30,544 bases of DNA, taken from Sva-07 sp031426215. Lineage in GTDB: Bacteria > Actinomycetota > Acidimicrobiia > Acidimicrobiales > Ilumatobacteraceae. The notes under the pieces are model-generated. The model ran no database searches, was not told the origin of the DNA, and worked only from the letters and a program-made list of their open reading frames with translations. The DNA lies in the NCBI GenBank assembly GCA_031426215.1, contig JANPKU010000151.1, positions 1 to 30,544 on the forward strand, written 5' to 3'. The translations under genes and the position numbers were made by a program. How positions within the stretch are numbered: position 1 is the stretch's first letter; each line of letters starts with the position of its first letter. Shown here in pieces: positions 30,448 through 30,544 of the stretch.

Positions 30448-30544
30448 GGGTCGCACTCTTCTGGGGTGGCGAGGTCGGCGAGCCTTTCACCGCTGTCCGA
30501 TCTCCACTGACCGTCGATGAACTTAAGCCGTACGAGCAAGCGGC
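30444..30544 (-). CDS. C-terminal end of an unidentified gene (enters from the right edge)
   Basis: The last 32 codons of a frame that enters from beyond the window, ending RLLVRLKFIDGQWRSDSGE plus RLADLATPEECDP and a TGA that shares ATGA with the start of the exported-protein gene. The frame is open to the window edge. The VRLKFIDGQWRSDSGERL wording resembles the last beta strands of extracellular partner proteins in similar clusters, but no family can be assigned from so little. The overlap indicates one operon with the exported protein gene. Confidence 0.6.
   Translation of the reverse strand, partial: RLLVRLKFIDGQWRSDSGERLADLATPEECDP

Noticed and set aside
1..30544. tRNA, rRNA, insertion sequences, integrases and att sites
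   Set aside because: I looked for tRNA-like cloverleaf ends, transposase or integrase motifs and flanking terminal repeats and found none that I could support.

Overview
The window is high-GC, densely packed chromosomal DNA. Gene content and protein signatures point to an actinobacterium, most likely of the class Acidimicrobiia (Ilumatobacter-like; inferred from remembered protein families, not from a marker gene). Pointers are a DUF222/HNH-type protein, a deazaflavin-type (DUF385) protein, an actinobacterial acyl-ACP desaturase, an Rpf-like transglycosylase and an ECF sigma/YCII pair. Many genes have no Shine-Dalgarno sequence but carry a TANNNT -10 box 6-8 nt before the start codon, which suggests frequent leaderless transcription. 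No tRNA, rRNA, CRISPR array, insertion sequence or prophage gene was seen.

Left part (1-10.2 kb): the 5' part of a DUF222-type gene, a DUF385 gene, a VOC-fold gene and a streptomycin-6-kinase-like phosphotransferase. Next comes an ArsR/SRPBCC pair with a palindromic operator lying over the start codon. Then, all on the minus strand: a DUF5522 gene; a run of a photolyase-like gene (FAD domain in front of what looks like the alpha/beta domain, the reverse of the normal order), an RNA 2',3'-cyclic phosphodiesterase gene and an acyl-CoA ligase gene; an acyl-ACP desaturase; and a lone large subunit of the xanthine dehydrogenase/CoxL family.

Centre (10.3-20.1 kb): the signalling-rich part. An MFS transporter and an ABC ATPase (paired with an FtsX-like permease) each end in a cyclic-nucleotide-binding domain with the key Glu and Arg present. 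About 2 kb downstream, after a dienelactone hydrolase and an Rpf-like transglycosylase, an 859-residue protein joins a class III nucleotidyl cyclase domain to a STAND-type ATPase and a TPR-like tail. It is coupled to a subtilisin-like protease that has no signal peptide and carries five tandem NPWSA-type repeats. A local cAMP production/response unit and a STAND-controlled intracellular protease are the most interesting hypotheses here.

Right part (20.1-30.5 kb): a coupled three-gene phosphonate catabolic operon (alkaline-phosphatase-superfamily hydrolase, PhnY-like dioxygenase, PhnZ-like HD oxygenase), followed by an ECF42-like sigma factor with its YCII partner, a CinA-domain protein lacking the usual catalytic lysine, and a small conserved protein. 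On the plus strand are a RecQ helicase fused to a phosphoribosyltransferase domain with a coupled DprA-like gene, and a YHYH lipoprotein. The window ends with two overlapping minus-strand genes for exported proteins, of a type I associate with actinobacterial Tad-like/secretion clusters. Intergenic DNA is short; the only gap over 300 bp (14888-15235) holds a tandem palindromic repeat and the rpf promoter.
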